A stretch of 64,000 nucleotides of DNA from JALYUS01 sp038231255 (GCA_038231255.1 JBBRLR010000003.1:1-64000), one strand, 5' to 3'; shown: positions 1 to 8,352, numbered from the stretch's first letter. Numbers and translations: made by a program. Notes: generated by a model not told the origin, from the letters alone.

Positions 1-57
1 CGCCTCCCAGATCGCCACACACTCCCGCCGCATCGTCTCCGTAAACGTCTCTGTCAT
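1..57 (-). CDS. tenA: TenA/thiaminase II family protein, N-terminal fragment
   Basis: Only the first 19 codons lie in the window, starting at the ATG at 57 and leaving the left edge in frame. The peptide contains MRREC followed by IWEA, which matches the first helix of TenA proteins (RLRRE..PIWEA). TenA hydrolyses aminopyrimidine thiamine breakdown products to salvage HMP. A Shine-Dalgarno-like AAAGGATGAG lies just upstream. It follows thiE and thiD on the same strand, which supports the call, but a large dyad separates it from thiD. The identification rests on few residues plus context. Confidence 0.6.
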   Translation of the reverse strand, partial: MTETFTETMRRECVAIWEA

Positions 58-76
58 CGTCTCATCCTTTCGGGTC

Positions 77-260
77 AAACCGGGGAGAACCGCAAAGGCG
101 CAGAGAAGGGAACTGAACCACGAAGACACGAAGAGCACGAAGAGGGAAAGAGAAGGAGAAAGATTTTCTCCTTTTCTTTCCTTCGTGCTCTTCGTGTCTT
201 CGTGGTTCACAATTCCCTTCCCCTCTGCATTTTCTGCGCCTTTGCGCTTCTCCCCGGTTT
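77..260. repeat. Nested dyad repeat (CACGAAGAG/GCAAAGGCG words)
   Basis: This is a roughly 184-bp inverted repeat. The outer arms carry AACCGGGGAGAA and GCAAAGGCGCAGA words, and the inner arms are tandem CACGAAGA(G) words around a short A/T-rich centre. It begins 20 bp upstream of the tenA start and its right end abuts the thiD stop codon. The RNA would fold into a very long hairpin, so it may act as a terminator or attenuator between thiD and tenA. It is one of many such dyads in this window. Confidence 0.8.
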
Positions 261-1105
261 CACGGTTTCACCAGGTGGTTCAGGGGGCCGTGGCCGTGGC
301 CGAGGCCGGGGGCGGCGGCGATAGCGGCGTGGGTGTATCGTTTTGCCGCCGCGAAGGCGTCCGGCACCGACCGGCCCTGAGCAATGCAGGCAACCATCGC
401 GGCGGAGAAGGTGCAGCCCGTGCCGTGCGTATGCGGCGTCTCGATGCGCGGTGTATCGAGCGATTGGAACGCCGCGCCGTCGTAGAGCAGATCGGTGACG
501 GTTTCGCCGCCCATGTGGCCGCCCTTGACGACGACCCAGCGGGGGCCGAGCGCGTGCAGCCGCTTCGCCGCTTCCCGCATATCGTCCAATGTGCGGATCG
601 CCCCGCCGACGAGTGTTTCCGCCTCCGGCAGATTGGGCGTGATGACGAGCGCGAGGGGCAGAAGGCGGGTCTTCAGCGCGCTCGCCGCGCCCTCCGCCAG
701 CAGATGATCGCCGCTCTTCGCCACCATCACCGGGTCCACGACGAGGTTCGTCAACCCCGACTCCGCGATCATCGCCGCGACCGCCGCGACGACCGCAGCG
801 GTGCCGAGCATCCCGGTTTTCAGCGCGTCCACACCGATGTCGCTGACGACGCTTGCGAACTGCATACGGATGAAGGCGGGCGTCAGCGTCTCGACACCCT
901 GCACGCCGACGGTGTTCTGCGCCGTCACCGCTGTCAGGACGCTCATGCCGTAGACACCGAAAGCGGAAAAGGTCTTGAGGTCCGCCTGGATGCCCGCGCC
1001 GCCGCCGGAGTCGGAACCGGCGATGGTCAACGCTCGCGCGAGGACTGAGGACTGAGGCCTGAGGCCTGAGGCCGGTATGTCAGATTCTCGTCGTTTGCTG
1101 TACAT
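260..1105 (-). CDS. thiD: Hydroxymethylpyrimidine/phosphomethylpyrimidine kinase ThiD
   Basis: The kinase phosphorylates HMP and then HMP-P for cytosolic thiamine synthesis. The ribokinase-fold N-terminal motif TIAGSDSGGGAGIQAD (about residues 27-42) and the C-terminal anion-hole and catalytic motif HGTGCTFSAA are intact. The length of 281 aa is slightly above the family's usual 260-270. The excess is an N-terminal extension of about 25 residues, part of which (about residues 12-23) is encoded by an arm of the dyad at 1036-1180. The ATG at 1105 is chosen because AGGATAGG lies 5 nt upstream. It follows thiE and should share its TPP riboswitch. No catalytic defect is seen. Confidence 0.95.
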   Translation of the reverse strand: MYSKRRESDIPASGLRPQSSVLARALTIAGSDSGGGAGIQADLKTFSAFGVYGMSVLTAVTAQNTVGVQGVETLTPAFIRMQFASVVSDIGVDALKTGMLGTAAVVAAVAAMIAESGLTNLVVDPVMVAKSGDHLLAEGAASALKTRLLPLALVITPNLPEAETLVGGAIRTLDDMREAAKRLHALGPRWVVVKGGHMGGETVTDLLYDGAAFQSLDTPRIETPHTHGTGCTFSAAMVACIAQGRSVPDAFAAAKRYTHAAIAAAPGLGHGHGPLNHLVKP

Positions 1106-1180
1106 CGCTACCTATCCTGAGCAGACAAATATGGTTGAATGACATCTCAGGCCTCAGGCCTCAGTCCTCAGTCCTCGCGC
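1036..1180. repeat. Perfect 35-bp inverted repeat (GACTGAGGCC words)
   Basis: The arms at 1036-1070 and 1146-1180 are perfect reverse complements, separated by 75 bp. Each is built from tandem GGACTGA/GGCCTGA words. One arm encodes the last eight residues of ThiE and its stop; the other encodes residues about 12-23 of ThiD. The thiD ribosome-binding site and start lie in the loop, so folding could influence thiD translation (inference). Confidence 0.85.
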
Positions 1181-1816
1181 CAGCGCGCGGGTTGCCGCTT
1201 CGACATCACGGGCGAGGCCGATGGCGGAGATGACGGCGACGCCTGCCGCGCCTGCGGCGATCACCGCGCCCGCGTTCTCGGCGGTGATGCCGCCGATGCC
1301 GACGATGGGGAGCGGGCTGAAGGCGGCGATGTCGCGCACGAGCGTCAGGCCGACGGGCGGGCCGGCGTCCGACTTCGTGGTGCGCGCATCGTAGACGGGG
1401 CCGACGCCGAGATGGTCCGCGCCCGCCGCGATCGCCGCCCGCGACGCCGCGACGCTCCCCGCCGACGCGCCGACGAACCGATCCGGCCCGACCAGCCGCC
1501 GCGCCGCCTCGACCGGCAAATCGTCCTCGCCGACATGCACGCCGTCCGCGTCCACGGCGAGGGCGATGTCCACGCGGTCGTTGATGATCAGCGGCACGCC
1601 CGCCGCCCGTGCGATTTCGCGTAACTCCTTCGCGTCCGCGTAAAAACGGCGGATGTTGCGCGATTTGTCCCGTAGTTGCAGCGCCGTCGCGCCACCCCGG
1701 ATCGCCGCTTCGGCGATTTCTCCCAGCGAGCGGCCCGCCGTGAAGTCGCGGTCGAGGATGACATAGACGGAAAGGTCGAGGGTATGTGGGGTGCCGATAT
1801 CCGGCAGTGCCGTCAT
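1154..1816 (-). CDS. thiE: Thiamine-phosphate synthase ThiE
   Basis: ThiE couples HMP-PP to thiazole phosphate to give thiamine phosphate. The 220-aa protein shows the TIM-barrel signatures of the family: QLRDKSR (diphosphate contact), INDRVDIA with DGVHVGEDDLP, GVGPVYDARTTKSDA, and the C-terminal phosphate loop GIGGI. The first gene after the TPP riboswitch starts at the ATG at 1816. Its final eight residues and stop codon come from the dyad arm at 1146-1180, so the native C-terminus was probably altered when the dyad arose. The thiE-thiD-tenA order fits a thiamine synthesis and salvage operon. Confidence 0.95.
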   Translation of the reverse strand: MTALPDIGTPHTLDLSVYVILDRDFTAGRSLGEIAEAAIRGGATALQLRDKSRNIRRFYADAKELREIARAAGVPLIINDRVDIALAVDADGVHVGEDDLPVEAARRLVGPDRFVGASAGSVAASRAAIAAGADHLGVGPVYDARTTKSDAGPPVGLTLVRDIAAFSPLPIVGIGGITAENAGAVIAAGAAGVAVISAIGLARDVEAATRALARGLRTEA

Positions 1817-1869
1817 TGCGCGTCCTCCAAACCGTGGGCGGGGGAGGCGCGATGGCGGATGATCCGTCT

Positions 1870-1963
1870 GCCCACTTCCCTACGCCGGTGCGAACCGGAT
1901 CAGGTACGAAGGGTCTGCGGGCCTTTCCCGCACTCTCAGCGCGCCAGCGCTCCCCCAGTGCCG
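1870..1963 (-). promoter_or_regulatory. TPP riboswitch (THI element)
   Basis: Read on the minus strand, the segment carries the conserved THI-box parts in order: a GGGG-type start, CTGAGAG, ACCCTT, ACCTGATC, and the GCGTAGGGAAGTGG closing strand. It lies between a promoter at 1978-2007 and thiE, about 55 nt before the thiE start. TPP binding should repress the thiE-thiD transcript. Because the aptamer is close to thiE, control could be by sequestration or by termination. Confidence 0.93.
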
Positions 1964-1977
1964 TTCAATTGCGCTGG

Positions 1978-2007
1978 ATAGTACGCGCATCTCCCGCCGC
2001 TCGTCAA
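1978..2007 (-). promoter_or_regulatory. Promoter of the thi operon
   Basis: A TTGACG -35 (2002-2007), an 18-bp spacer and a TACTAT -10 (1978-1983) are read on the minus strand, immediately upstream of the riboswitch. Position and sequence both fit a housekeeping sigma promoter. Confidence 0.6.
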
Positions 2008-2314
2008 TCGCGTGGGCGCTCGCGTCACAATATCGTCGCAAGCGTTATCGTCATGAGCGCGTTAAGTCCGGTAGTGGGGAATGATCGAGGGAAGGGAATG
2101 CACCGTGAAGAGGAATATGCGACGCGAGCGATTGCGGGCGCTGCTGGTGATCGCGCTCCACCGCGCTCCACCTCGTTCGAAGGGTTAGGAAACGCCCTCA
2201 CAAACGCCAAACGGTATGCAACATCGTTTCCCGATTCCCATACGCACGTGTCATCGTTCAATTGTCCCGTTGGCATCATTGTATGCGATGTTTGTAGAAG
2301 GGACAAATCTGGAA
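2008..2314. other. Intergenic stretch with no supported gene
   Basis: About 300 bp lie between the thi promoter and the 3' end of the DUF2071-type gene. No coding frame with a plausible start or family resemblance, and no RNA gene, is visible. Composition is less GC-rich than the neighbouring genes. Confidence 0.4.
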
Positions 2315-3151
2315 TCAATCGAGTCGTTTCGGTGGCAGGACGATCTGGAAGGCGATCTCCGGCGACAGGAAGATGGAGTGCGGGCGCTGCATCTCGTCCG
2401 GCGTCAGGAGACCAAGGCGGTCGTAGAGGCTGAAGTAGAGGTCCGTCGCGCGGCCAATGGTGCCCTGCATCGCGTCGTGACGGACGGAGTAGGTGCCGAG
2501 TGTGCCGTCCAAGCGGTGGAAATAGCCGTCCACGGGATGGGTGAGGATCAGGCGCATCGCGTCCATGTCGGCGAAGCCTGCGGCGAGGGAGAGCGGCGCG
2601 CCGGTGTCCTCGATGGCGATCCGGGTGCCGCACCAGTCGGAGGCGATGGCGTAGCGGAAGGTGTCGTAGCGGCGCGCCGTCGCGTCGTAGGTGCAATCAA
2701 TCCGGTAGCGGGCGCGGTGCCACGGGATGCGCCAGAGCGTCCGGGCGATCTGGACGACGGGGGAGCCGAGCGTCGTGCCGAAGAACCAGACGCCCGGTTC
2801 GCCCGTCGCCTTGTTGATGACGTAGGCGCGGTGGTTCGTCTGGCCGAAGCGGAACTTGAGAAACGGGAAAAGGCGCGCGAAGTGGAAATCCACATCGAGG
2901 AAGGGCACCGCGCTGAGCATCGCGCGCCGCTCGCCACCGATGTCGAATGTCGCGATGGCGAAGCGGTCGGTCGGGATGTACCGCGCCAACCGGGAGACCG
3001 GCAGGGTGTAGGTGATCAGCGCGAAATGCCGGAGCGTCGAGCGCACATCGAGCCAGCCGTCACGTCGCGGGGTCAGACGGCGGGCGAGCAGCGCCCGATA
3101 GTCGAAGTCGAAGTCGGAGTCGGAATCGAAGTCGGCATCGGGTTCTGTCAT
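2315..3151 (-). CDS. DUF2071 family protein (YqjF-like)
   Basis: The 278-aa protein has the DUF2071/YqjF pattern: a RHFALITYTLPVSRLARYIP opening, then FDIGGERRAMLSAVPFLDVDF, NHRAYV, GVWFFGTTLGSP and a late VRHDAMQG segment. The family has an acetoacetate-decarboxylase-like beta fold and no established reaction. The ATG at 3151 is chosen because family similarity begins after it; upstream in-frame sequence to 3235 looks non-coding. Residues 7-16 are an Asp-Ser-Phe run encoded by a short GAA/TCG-type triplet array. It appears monocistronic. Confidence 0.75.
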   Translation of the reverse strand: MTEPDADFDSDSDFDFDYRALLARRLTPRRDGWLDVRSTLRHFALITYTLPVSRLARYIPTDRFAIATFDIGGERRAMLSAVPFLDVDFHFARLFPFLKFRFGQTNHRAYVINKATGEPGVWFFGTTLGSPVVQIARTLWRIPWHRARYRIDCTYDATARRYDTFRYAIASDWCGTRIAIEDTGAPLSLAAGFADMDAMRLILTHPVDGYFHRLDGTLGTYSVRHDAMQGTIGRATDLYFSLYDRLGLLTPDEMQRPHSIFLSPEIAFQIVLPPKRLD

Positions 3152-3342
3152 GTCACGCCTTCTTCGCAGGGTAGTCGGTAGTGTCGGCATCGGCGGGGCT
3201 GATGAAGCAGGTCTCCGCGTGCCGCTCCCATGCACTCGTCCCCATATGAACGAGCGGGCGGCGAAACGGGTTCACGCCGAGCGATCCTTCACTGATACAC
3301 TGGCGATGCAATGCGTCGCATACTCGCGCGTCAGGAGGACAG

Positions 3343-3813
3343 ATGAAGGTCTATCTCGCGTCACCGCTCGGCTTCGCGGCCTCGACCAAGCCGTACATGG
3401 ACGAACTGGAAGGCGCGCTCGCCGGGACGGGTATCGAAGTGATCAACCCGTGGAAGAGCGACTTCGCCGCAGCATTCCAGCGCGCGAACGCGGTTGCCGA
3501 CTACACTGAACGCGTCGCCGCGCTCGGCCGGGTCAACACCGAAGTCGCGCGGAAGAATGAGCAGTTCATCCGCGCCGCCGACGCCGTCCTCGCCGTCCTC
3601 GATGGCGTGGATGTAGACTCCGGCACGGCGAGCGAGATGGGTTTCGCCTTCGCCCTCGGCAAGCGCGTCCACGGCCTGCGCACCGACACCCGCCTGATCG
3701 GCGACAACGCAGGCAGCGTCATCAACCTGCAAGTCCAATACTGGATCGAAGCGAGCGGCGGCAAACTCGTGCGCACCCTCGAAGCCGCCGTGGCCCTTTT
3801 CAGTAGCGAGTAG
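3343..3813 (+). CDS. Nucleoside 2-deoxyribosyltransferase family protein
   Basis: The 156-aa protein begins MKVYLASPLGFAAST, the nucleotide-binding opening of this Rossmann-like family. It has EVINPW and the family signature DGVDVDSGTASEMGFAFALGK, in which the Asp and Glu correspond to substrate-binding and nucleophilic positions. Members transfer deoxyribose between bases or hydrolyse nucleoside phosphates; which applies here cannot be read from sequence. GGAGGACAG precedes the ATG. The length is typical. It precedes hicBA on the same strand, with no sign of a functional link. Confidence 0.82.
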   Translation: MKVYLASPLGFAASTKPYMDELEGALAGTGIEVINPWKSDFAAAFQRANAVADYTERVAALGRVNTEVARKNEQFIRAADAVLAVLDGVDVDSGTASEMGFAFALGKRVHGLRTDTRLIGDNAGSVINLQVQYWIEASGGKLVRTLEAAVALFSSE

Positions 3814-3867
3814 CGAGGGATCAGTTGAACACGATTGGCGTATACTGTCCAGACAAGGAGGGCAATT

Positions 3868-4116
3868 GTGTTCAGCAAATACGTCGCCGCTGCGATGCGC
3901 CACGCAACCTACGAGATCATTAACGACCCCGAACCATACTACGGCCACATCCCGGAACTGCACGGTGTCTGGGCCACCGGCAAGACCTTGGCGACCTGCC
4001 AGGATGAATTGCAATCGTCGCTCGAAGACTGGCTGGTACTCGGCATCGCGCTGCATCACGATATCCCGCCAATTGACGGCCTCACCCTCGCCTATGCGCT
4101 CTCGGCTGCCGACTGA
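3868..4116 (+). CDS. hicB: HicB-like antitoxin
   Basis: The 82-aa protein has the partial RNase-H-like HicB fold: YEIINDPEPYYGHIPELHGVWATGKT followed by a CQDELQSSLEDWLVLGIALHH helix. GTG at 3868 is preferred over the in-frame TTG at 3835 because AAGGAGG ends 6 nt before it. A TATACT hexamer at 3841-3846 may be the promoter -10. HicB normally neutralises HicA and represses its own operon, but no separate DNA-binding domain is obvious in this short form. Its stop overlaps the hicA start (TGATG). Confidence 0.85.
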   Translation: MFSKYVAAAMRHATYEIINDPEPYYGHIPELHGVWATGKTLATCQDELQSSLEDWLVLGIALHHDIPPIDGLTLAYALSAAD

Positions 4117-4334
4117 TGCCGCCGAAAGGCCCGATCAAACGGCGCGATCTCATCGCCACGCTCAAGAAATTTGGCTTTGATGGCCCTTATAAGGGCAGCA
4201 AGCACGATCACATGGTGCGCGGTGCGCAGCGTCTGAAAATCCCCAATGAGCATCACCAGGATATCAGCCTTGATCTGCACAAGCGCATCGTCGCCGAGGC
4301 AGAGATAGACCCCGATGAATGGCGCGATGCCTAA
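4116..4334 (+). CDS. hicA: HicA-like mRNA interferase toxin
   Basis: The 72-aa protein has the double-stranded-RNA-binding-like HicA layout: KRRDLIATLKKFGFDGPYKGSKHDHM, with the catalytic histidine expected in the GSKHDHM strand. A charged C-terminal tail, RIVAEAEIDPDEWRDA, follows. HicA proteins cleave mRNA and are held inactive by HicB. The start overlaps the hicB stop by one base, the usual coupled arrangement. The order antitoxin-toxin is a common alternative to hicA-hicB. Confidence 0.85.
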   Translation: MPPKGPIKRRDLIATLKKFGFDGPYKGSKHDHMVRGAQRLKIPNEHHQDISLDLHKRIVAEAEIDPDEWRDA

Positions 4335-4427
4335 ATCGATACAATCGGTAATCCGTGCGCCTTGACCTTCCCTACATCGCTCCCCCTCTCCATCGCACTG
4401 GAGAGAGGCAGGTGGGTGAGGTTCCCC

Positions 4428-5345
4428 CTACCGCCGTCGCAGCCGCGGATCGAGCGCGTCGCGCAGGCCGTCGCCCATCAGGTTGAAGGCGAGGACGGTG
4501 ATGAAGATCGCGAGGCCAGGGAAGACGGTCAGCCACCATGCGCCGTTCAGCAGTTCCGTCTGCCCTTGTTGCAGCATGTTGCCCCACGAGGGCGTCGGAA
4601 TCTGCACGCCGAGGCCGAGGTACGAGAGCGCCGCTTCGAGCAGGATCGCGTAGGAGAGCCAGAGCGTCGCCTCGACGATAATCACGGCGAGCGTGTTCGG
4701 GAAGAGATGCCGCCGGATGATCTGCCCCGGCGTCGCACCGATCGCCCGCGCCGCTGTGACGAACTCCTGATTCCTGAGTGACAGGAACTGCCCGCGCACG
4801 AGCCGCGCTGCGCCCGGCCATGAGGTGAGGCCGATGACGATCACCGTCGTCTGCAAACTCGCCGTGAAGAGCGCGGCGGCGGAAATGAGCAGCAAAATCT
4901 GCGGGATGGATAACAGGATGTCCGTGAAGCGCATGATCAGGGCGTCCACCCAGCCGCCGAAGAAGCCGGCGATCGCGCCGAGCGCCGTGCCGACGCTCAT
5001 GATAATCAGCACGGCGGTGAAGCCGACGGCCAGCGAAACCCGCGCCCCAACGATCAGGCGGGCATAAACATCGCGCGTGTTCCGATCCGTCCCCAGCCAG
5101 TGCTGCGCCGTCGGCGGCTTAGAACGCGCGCCCGGTTGCAGCACTGTCGGATCGTAGCGCGAAATCAGCGGCGCGGCGAGGGCGATGCCATACATCAGCA
5201 CGATGACGACCAGTCCCGCCACCGCCAGTTTGTTCTCTCGGAACCGGCGCAGCGCGACGCTCCGGCGCGGCTGCACCGCCGCAAGCCCGCGTTCCTCGGC
5301 ATTGAGCGCGAGCGATGGTCGTGAGGCGTCGGCGGTCTGTGACAT
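4428..5345 (-). CDS. Peptide/nickel-type ABC transporter permease (DppC/OppC family)
   Basis: This 305-aa inner-membrane permease has about six transmembrane segments and the EAA-loop TAARAIGATPGQIIRRHLFPN characteristic of DppC. The start MSQTADASRP at 5345 is preferred: the in-frame upstream codons to 5435 lie inside a dyad repeat and do not look like protein. The family N-terminal segment RRFRENKLAVAGLVV follows normally. It is last in a four-gene unit with DppB-type permease 5455-6435 and two binding proteins upstream. The ATPases DppD/DppF are not in the window. Confidence 0.9.
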   Translation of the reverse strand: MSQTADASRPSLALNAEERGLAAVQPRRSVALRRFRENKLAVAGLVVIVLMYGIALAAPLISRYDPTVLQPGARSKPPTAQHWLGTDRNTRDVYARLIVGARVSLAVGFTAVLIIMSVGTALGAIAGFFGGWVDALIMRFTDILLSIPQILLLISAAALFTASLQTTVIVIGLTSWPGAARLVRGQFLSLRNQEFVTAARAIGATPGQIIRRHLFPNTLAVIIVEATLWLSYAILLEAALSYLGLGVQIPTPSWGNMLQQGQTELLNGAWWLTVFPGLAIFITVLAFNLMGDGLRDALDPRLRRR

Positions 5346-5360
5346 CGGTACTCCTACATC

Positions 5361-5453
5361 AGTGGATAGTGGGCAGTAGGCAGTGGGCAGTGGGCAGTGG
5401 AAAGGGGGAGCGACTCGGGAATTTTCTCTGCCCACTGCCTACTGCCTACTAGT
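5361..5453. repeat. Dyad repeat (CAGTGGG/CAGTAGG words)
   Basis: The left arm carries tandem GGGCAGT words (about 5368-5398); the right arm carries CCCACTGCCTACTGCC (about 5430-5453). The arms are imperfect complements. It fills the gap between the two permease genes, upstream of the DppC-type start. Confidence 0.65.
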
Positions 5454-5454
5454 A

Positions 5455-6435
5455 TCATCCCCCCGCCGCGCCCTGCCCGGAGAGCGAGACGCGCGGATCA
5501 ACCAGCACATACACGAAGTCTATCAGGATGTTGATGAGGATCACGAATGCCCCCGCGACCATCGTCACGCCCAGGATGACCGGGTAATCGCGCCGCGTGA
5601 TCGCGTCGTAGGCGAGCAGTCCCAGCCCCGGCCACGCGAAAATCTGCTCGATGATTACCGCGCCGCCGAGGACGCGCGAGATTTGCAGGCCGGAAACCGT
5701 CACCATCGGGATCAGAGCATTGCGCAGGCCGTGCCGGTAGAGGACAGTACGGTTGGAAAGCCCCTTCGCCCGCGCGCTCGTCATGTAATCCTGCCGCATC
5801 ACTTCCAGCATCGCCGAGCGCATGAAGCGCGCGAAATAGGCGACCGACGGCAGCGCGAGGACGATCACCGGCATGACGAAGAACTTGATCCGACCCGGAA
5901 ACGGCGCCTGCGCCTGCCCGGTACTGATCGTCGGCAGCCAGTGCAGTTGGACGCTCAGGTAGAGTTGCAGCAGGAGCGCGAGCCAGAAGTTCGGGATGGC
6001 GAGGCCGATGAACGAGCCAACCGTCGTCGTGTTGTCGAGCCAGCTGTACTGCCGGGTCGCGGACAGGATGCCGAGCGGGATAGCGATCAGCAGGGCAATG
6101 CTGAGCGAGATGCCCTGCAACAGGACCGTCGCGCCGATCCGGTTGCCGATCAGTTCGAGGACGGGCTTACTGTTGAAGGTGTAGGCCGTGCCGAGGTCGC
6201 CGCGCACGAGCCGACCGAGATACCGTGCGTACTGCACAGGCAGCGGCTGATCCAACCCGAGATTATGGCGCGTCTGCTCGATGAAGCCCGGATCGGCATT
6301 ACCCTCCGAGATGAAAGCGCGCACCGGATCGCCGGGCGCGAGGTGGATGAGCGTAAACATGATGATGCTCAAGCCGAGCAGCAGTGGGATGACGATCAGC
6401 ATCCGCCGCGCCATGTACGCACCAATCCCGCTCAT
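5455..6435 (-). CDS. Peptide/nickel-type ABC transporter permease (DppB/OppB family)
   Basis: This 326-aa permease begins with the DppB N-terminal segment GAYMARRMLIVIPLLLGLSIIMF and HLAPGDPV. It has six predicted membrane spans and the EAA loop MTSARAKGLSNRTVLYRHGLRNA. It forms the heterodimeric channel with the downstream DppC-type permease. Length matches the family, and GAGAGGAAACAGGG precedes the start. Substrate (oligopeptide, nickel, sugar) cannot be told from the permease. Confidence 0.92.
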   Translation of the reverse strand: MSGIGAYMARRMLIVIPLLLGLSIIMFTLIHLAPGDPVRAFISEGNADPGFIEQTRHNLGLDQPLPVQYARYLGRLVRGDLGTAYTFNSKPVLELIGNRIGATVLLQGISLSIALLIAIPLGILSATRQYSWLDNTTTVGSFIGLAIPNFWLALLLQLYLSVQLHWLPTISTGQAQAPFPGRIKFFVMPVIVLALPSVAYFARFMRSAMLEVMRQDYMTSARAKGLSNRTVLYRHGLRNALIPMVTVSGLQISRVLGGAVIIEQIFAWPGLGLLAYDAITRRDYPVILGVTMVAGAFVILINILIDFVYVLVDPRVSLSGQGAAGG

Positions 6436-6470
6436 CCCTGTTTCCTCTCATCCATGATGCTGCCAGAGTG

Positions 6471-6522
6471 GGAGGTTCGGGGTTCGAGGTTCGAGGAACA
6501 AAGCCCCGAACCTCGAACCTCG
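6471..6522. repeat. Dyad repeat (GAGGTTCG words)
   Basis: Short tandem GTTCGAGG words are followed by their complement CGAACCTC after an 8-nt A-rich turn. It occupies the gap between the second binding-protein gene and the DppB-type permease, ending at the stop codon of the former. Confidence 0.75.
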
Positions 6523-8352
6523 TTACCCGTTCACGTACCACTGTTCGAGTTCGTAGAAGATGCCGCCCTCGTCCGCGCTGTCCGTGTACCCCGCGAACTT
6601 CTTTTTGACGGCGTGGAGGAAGGGGCGATACCAGGCGTAATAGGTCGGCGCGTCGTCCTGGATGATCGCCTGAATCTGCTTATAGAGCGGCTTCTGTGCA
6701 TCAACCGTCAGGGCCTGCTTCGCCTGTTGCAGCAGGGTATCGAGTTGCGGATTGCTGTAATTGCTGAAATTCTGGGACCCGGTCGTGGCAAACGTGTCGA
6801 AGAGCGATCCCGCGTCCACCGTTGCGCCGTCAACGCCCGCACCGAAGACATCGTAGTCCTTCCTGGTCAGTTTATCCGTCGCGACCGCATACTCGATCGC
6901 CTCCGCCTTGATACTCCAGCCCGCCTTCTGGAGTTGCGCCTGCGTTAAGGTGAGGAAATCCTCGCGCAGCACATTGCCCTTGTTGACGATGAACGACACA
7001 TCCGCCGGCGGCGTACCCGCCGCTTTAATGAGCGCCTTCGCCTTGTCGAGGTCGTAGGTATACGGCTTGAGCGCCGGGTCGAAGAGCGCGTTGCCCGGCG
7101 CGATCGGCCCGTTGCCCGGCTTGCCGAGGCCGTAGAGTGAGTCCTTCGAAAACTGCGTCATGTCCATGCAGTAGGCGACCGCCTGCCGCACCTCTTTCTT
7201 TGCCAGCCAGGGATTTTTGAGATTGAACGTCCAGCCATCCGGTGAGCTAAAGGGCGGGACGAGGACATTGAGGTCTTTGTTCGCCTTTAGCTTGTCCGCG
7301 CCCGCCGGGCTGGGATAGTTGGAGCCATCAATGTCGCCCGATAAGAGCGAGTTGACGAGACTTTGCGCGTCCGGGATCGTCCGATGTGTGAATTTATCGA
7401 GATACGGGAGGCCCTTCTGATAGTAGTTCGGGTTGCGCTGGGCGACGAAATCCCCGCCCACCTGCCACGAGACGAAGACGAACGGCCCCGCGCCGACCGG
7501 CTTCTGGAAGAAGGCGTCCTTCGTGAGGTCCTTACCGTCGAGCATCTTCTTCGGCACCGGATTGACGAAGCGCATATTGATCAGGAACGAGGAATCCGGC
7601 TGGGCGAGCGTCACCGCGATCGTCTTGGCATCCACGACCTTGATGCCCGCCACATCGGTCGCCGAACCAGCCGTGTACTCCTTCGCGCCCTGGATTGAAC
7701 TAATTTTTGATGCGTGCGGGCTGGCGGTCGCCTTGGCGAGCATCCCCTTCATCGTGAAGGCGACATCGTCCGCCGTCAGTTCGCTGCCGTCCGAGAATTT
7801 GGCGTCCTGCAAGGTAAAGGTGAAGGTGAGGCCGTCAATCTTCCACGACTTGGCCAGCCCCGCCTTCGGCTCGAAGGTGTCCGGCTTGAGGCGGACGAGC
7901 TGATCGAAGAGCATCTTGACACGCCAGTTACCCTCGGATTCGTTGGCGAGGAAGGGGTTGATCGTCTTCGCTTCGCCGAGTGTGCCGATCAGGATGCTGC
8001 CGCCCGGCTTGCCCTGCCCGGTGGCCGCCACGCTCGCGGCAGTCGTTGGCGCGGCGGCGGAACCTGTCGTGCTGGCCGAGGTCGCCACGATGGCGGGTGC
8101 GGTCGCTGCCGTCGTGCCGGTGGTGGCGGCTGCCGTCGTCGGTGCGGCGGCACTCGCGGCAGCGGTAGTTGGCGCGCCGCCGGCGGCTGCCGTGGTTGGT
8201 GCGGTCGTCGGCTTGGCCGCTGGAGTGTCGGTCGCCGTGCTGCCACCGCAGGCGGCGAGGATCGCGGCAGCCGCGCTGGCGGTCACCCCACCGAGAAAGC
8301 CGCGCCGGGAAAGCGCGCGCCGTTTGAGCGTCTCATCCACCGAGTGCATCAT
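6523..8352 (-). CDS. Extracellular solute-binding protein family 5, Tat lipoprotein (copy 2)
   Basis: This 609-aa binding protein has a twin-arginine signal with lipobox (SRRGFLGG ... ILAACGG), so it is probably folded before export and lipid-anchored outside the membrane. A low-complexity Ala/Thr/Pro linker (residues about 38-108) precedes the SBP_bac_5 domain, which contains LAKSWKIDGLTFTFTLQD, FSDGSELTADDVAFT and YWYRPFLHAV-type C-terminal motifs. It presents ligand to the adjacent DppB/DppC-type permeases. It is closely similar along its whole length to the protein at 8614-10419, so the two arose by tandem duplication. Confidence 0.92.
   Translation of the reverse strand: MMHSVDETLKRRALSRRGFLGGVTASAAAAILAACGGSTATDTPAAKPTTAPTTAAAGGAPTTAAASAAAPTTAAATTGTTAATAPAIVATSASTTGSAAAPTTAASVAATGQGKPGGSILIGTLGEAKTINPFLANESEGNWRVKMLFDQLVRLKPDTFEPKAGLAKSWKIDGLTFTFTLQDAKFSDGSELTADDVAFTMKGMLAKATASPHASKISSIQGAKEYTAGSATDVAGIKVVDAKTIAVTLAQPDSSFLINMRFVNPVPKKMLDGKDLTKDAFFQKPVGAGPFVFVSWQVGGDFVAQRNPNYYQKGLPYLDKFTHRTIPDAQSLVNSLLSGDIDGSNYPSPAGADKLKANKDLNVLVPPFSSPDGWTFNLKNPWLAKKEVRQAVAYCMDMTQFSKDSLYGLGKPGNGPIAPGNALFDPALKPYTYDLDKAKALIKAAGTPPADVSFIVNKGNVLREDFLTLTQAQLQKAGWSIKAEAIEYAVATDKLTRKDYDVFGAGVDGATVDAGSLFDTFATTGSQNFSNYSNPQLDTLLQQAKQALTVDAQKPLYKQIQAIIQDDAPTYYAWYRPFLHAVKKKFAGYTDSADEGGIFYELEQWYVNG

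Noticed and set aside
85..215. CRISPR array (regular short repeats).
   Set aside because: Units are contiguous degenerate words without spacers, arranged as a dyad; no cas genes are near.
1786..2433. Long plus-strand frame over the riboswitch and downstream gap.
   Set aside because: It covers a clear TPP riboswitch on the opposite strand and has no family resemblance or coding-like composition.
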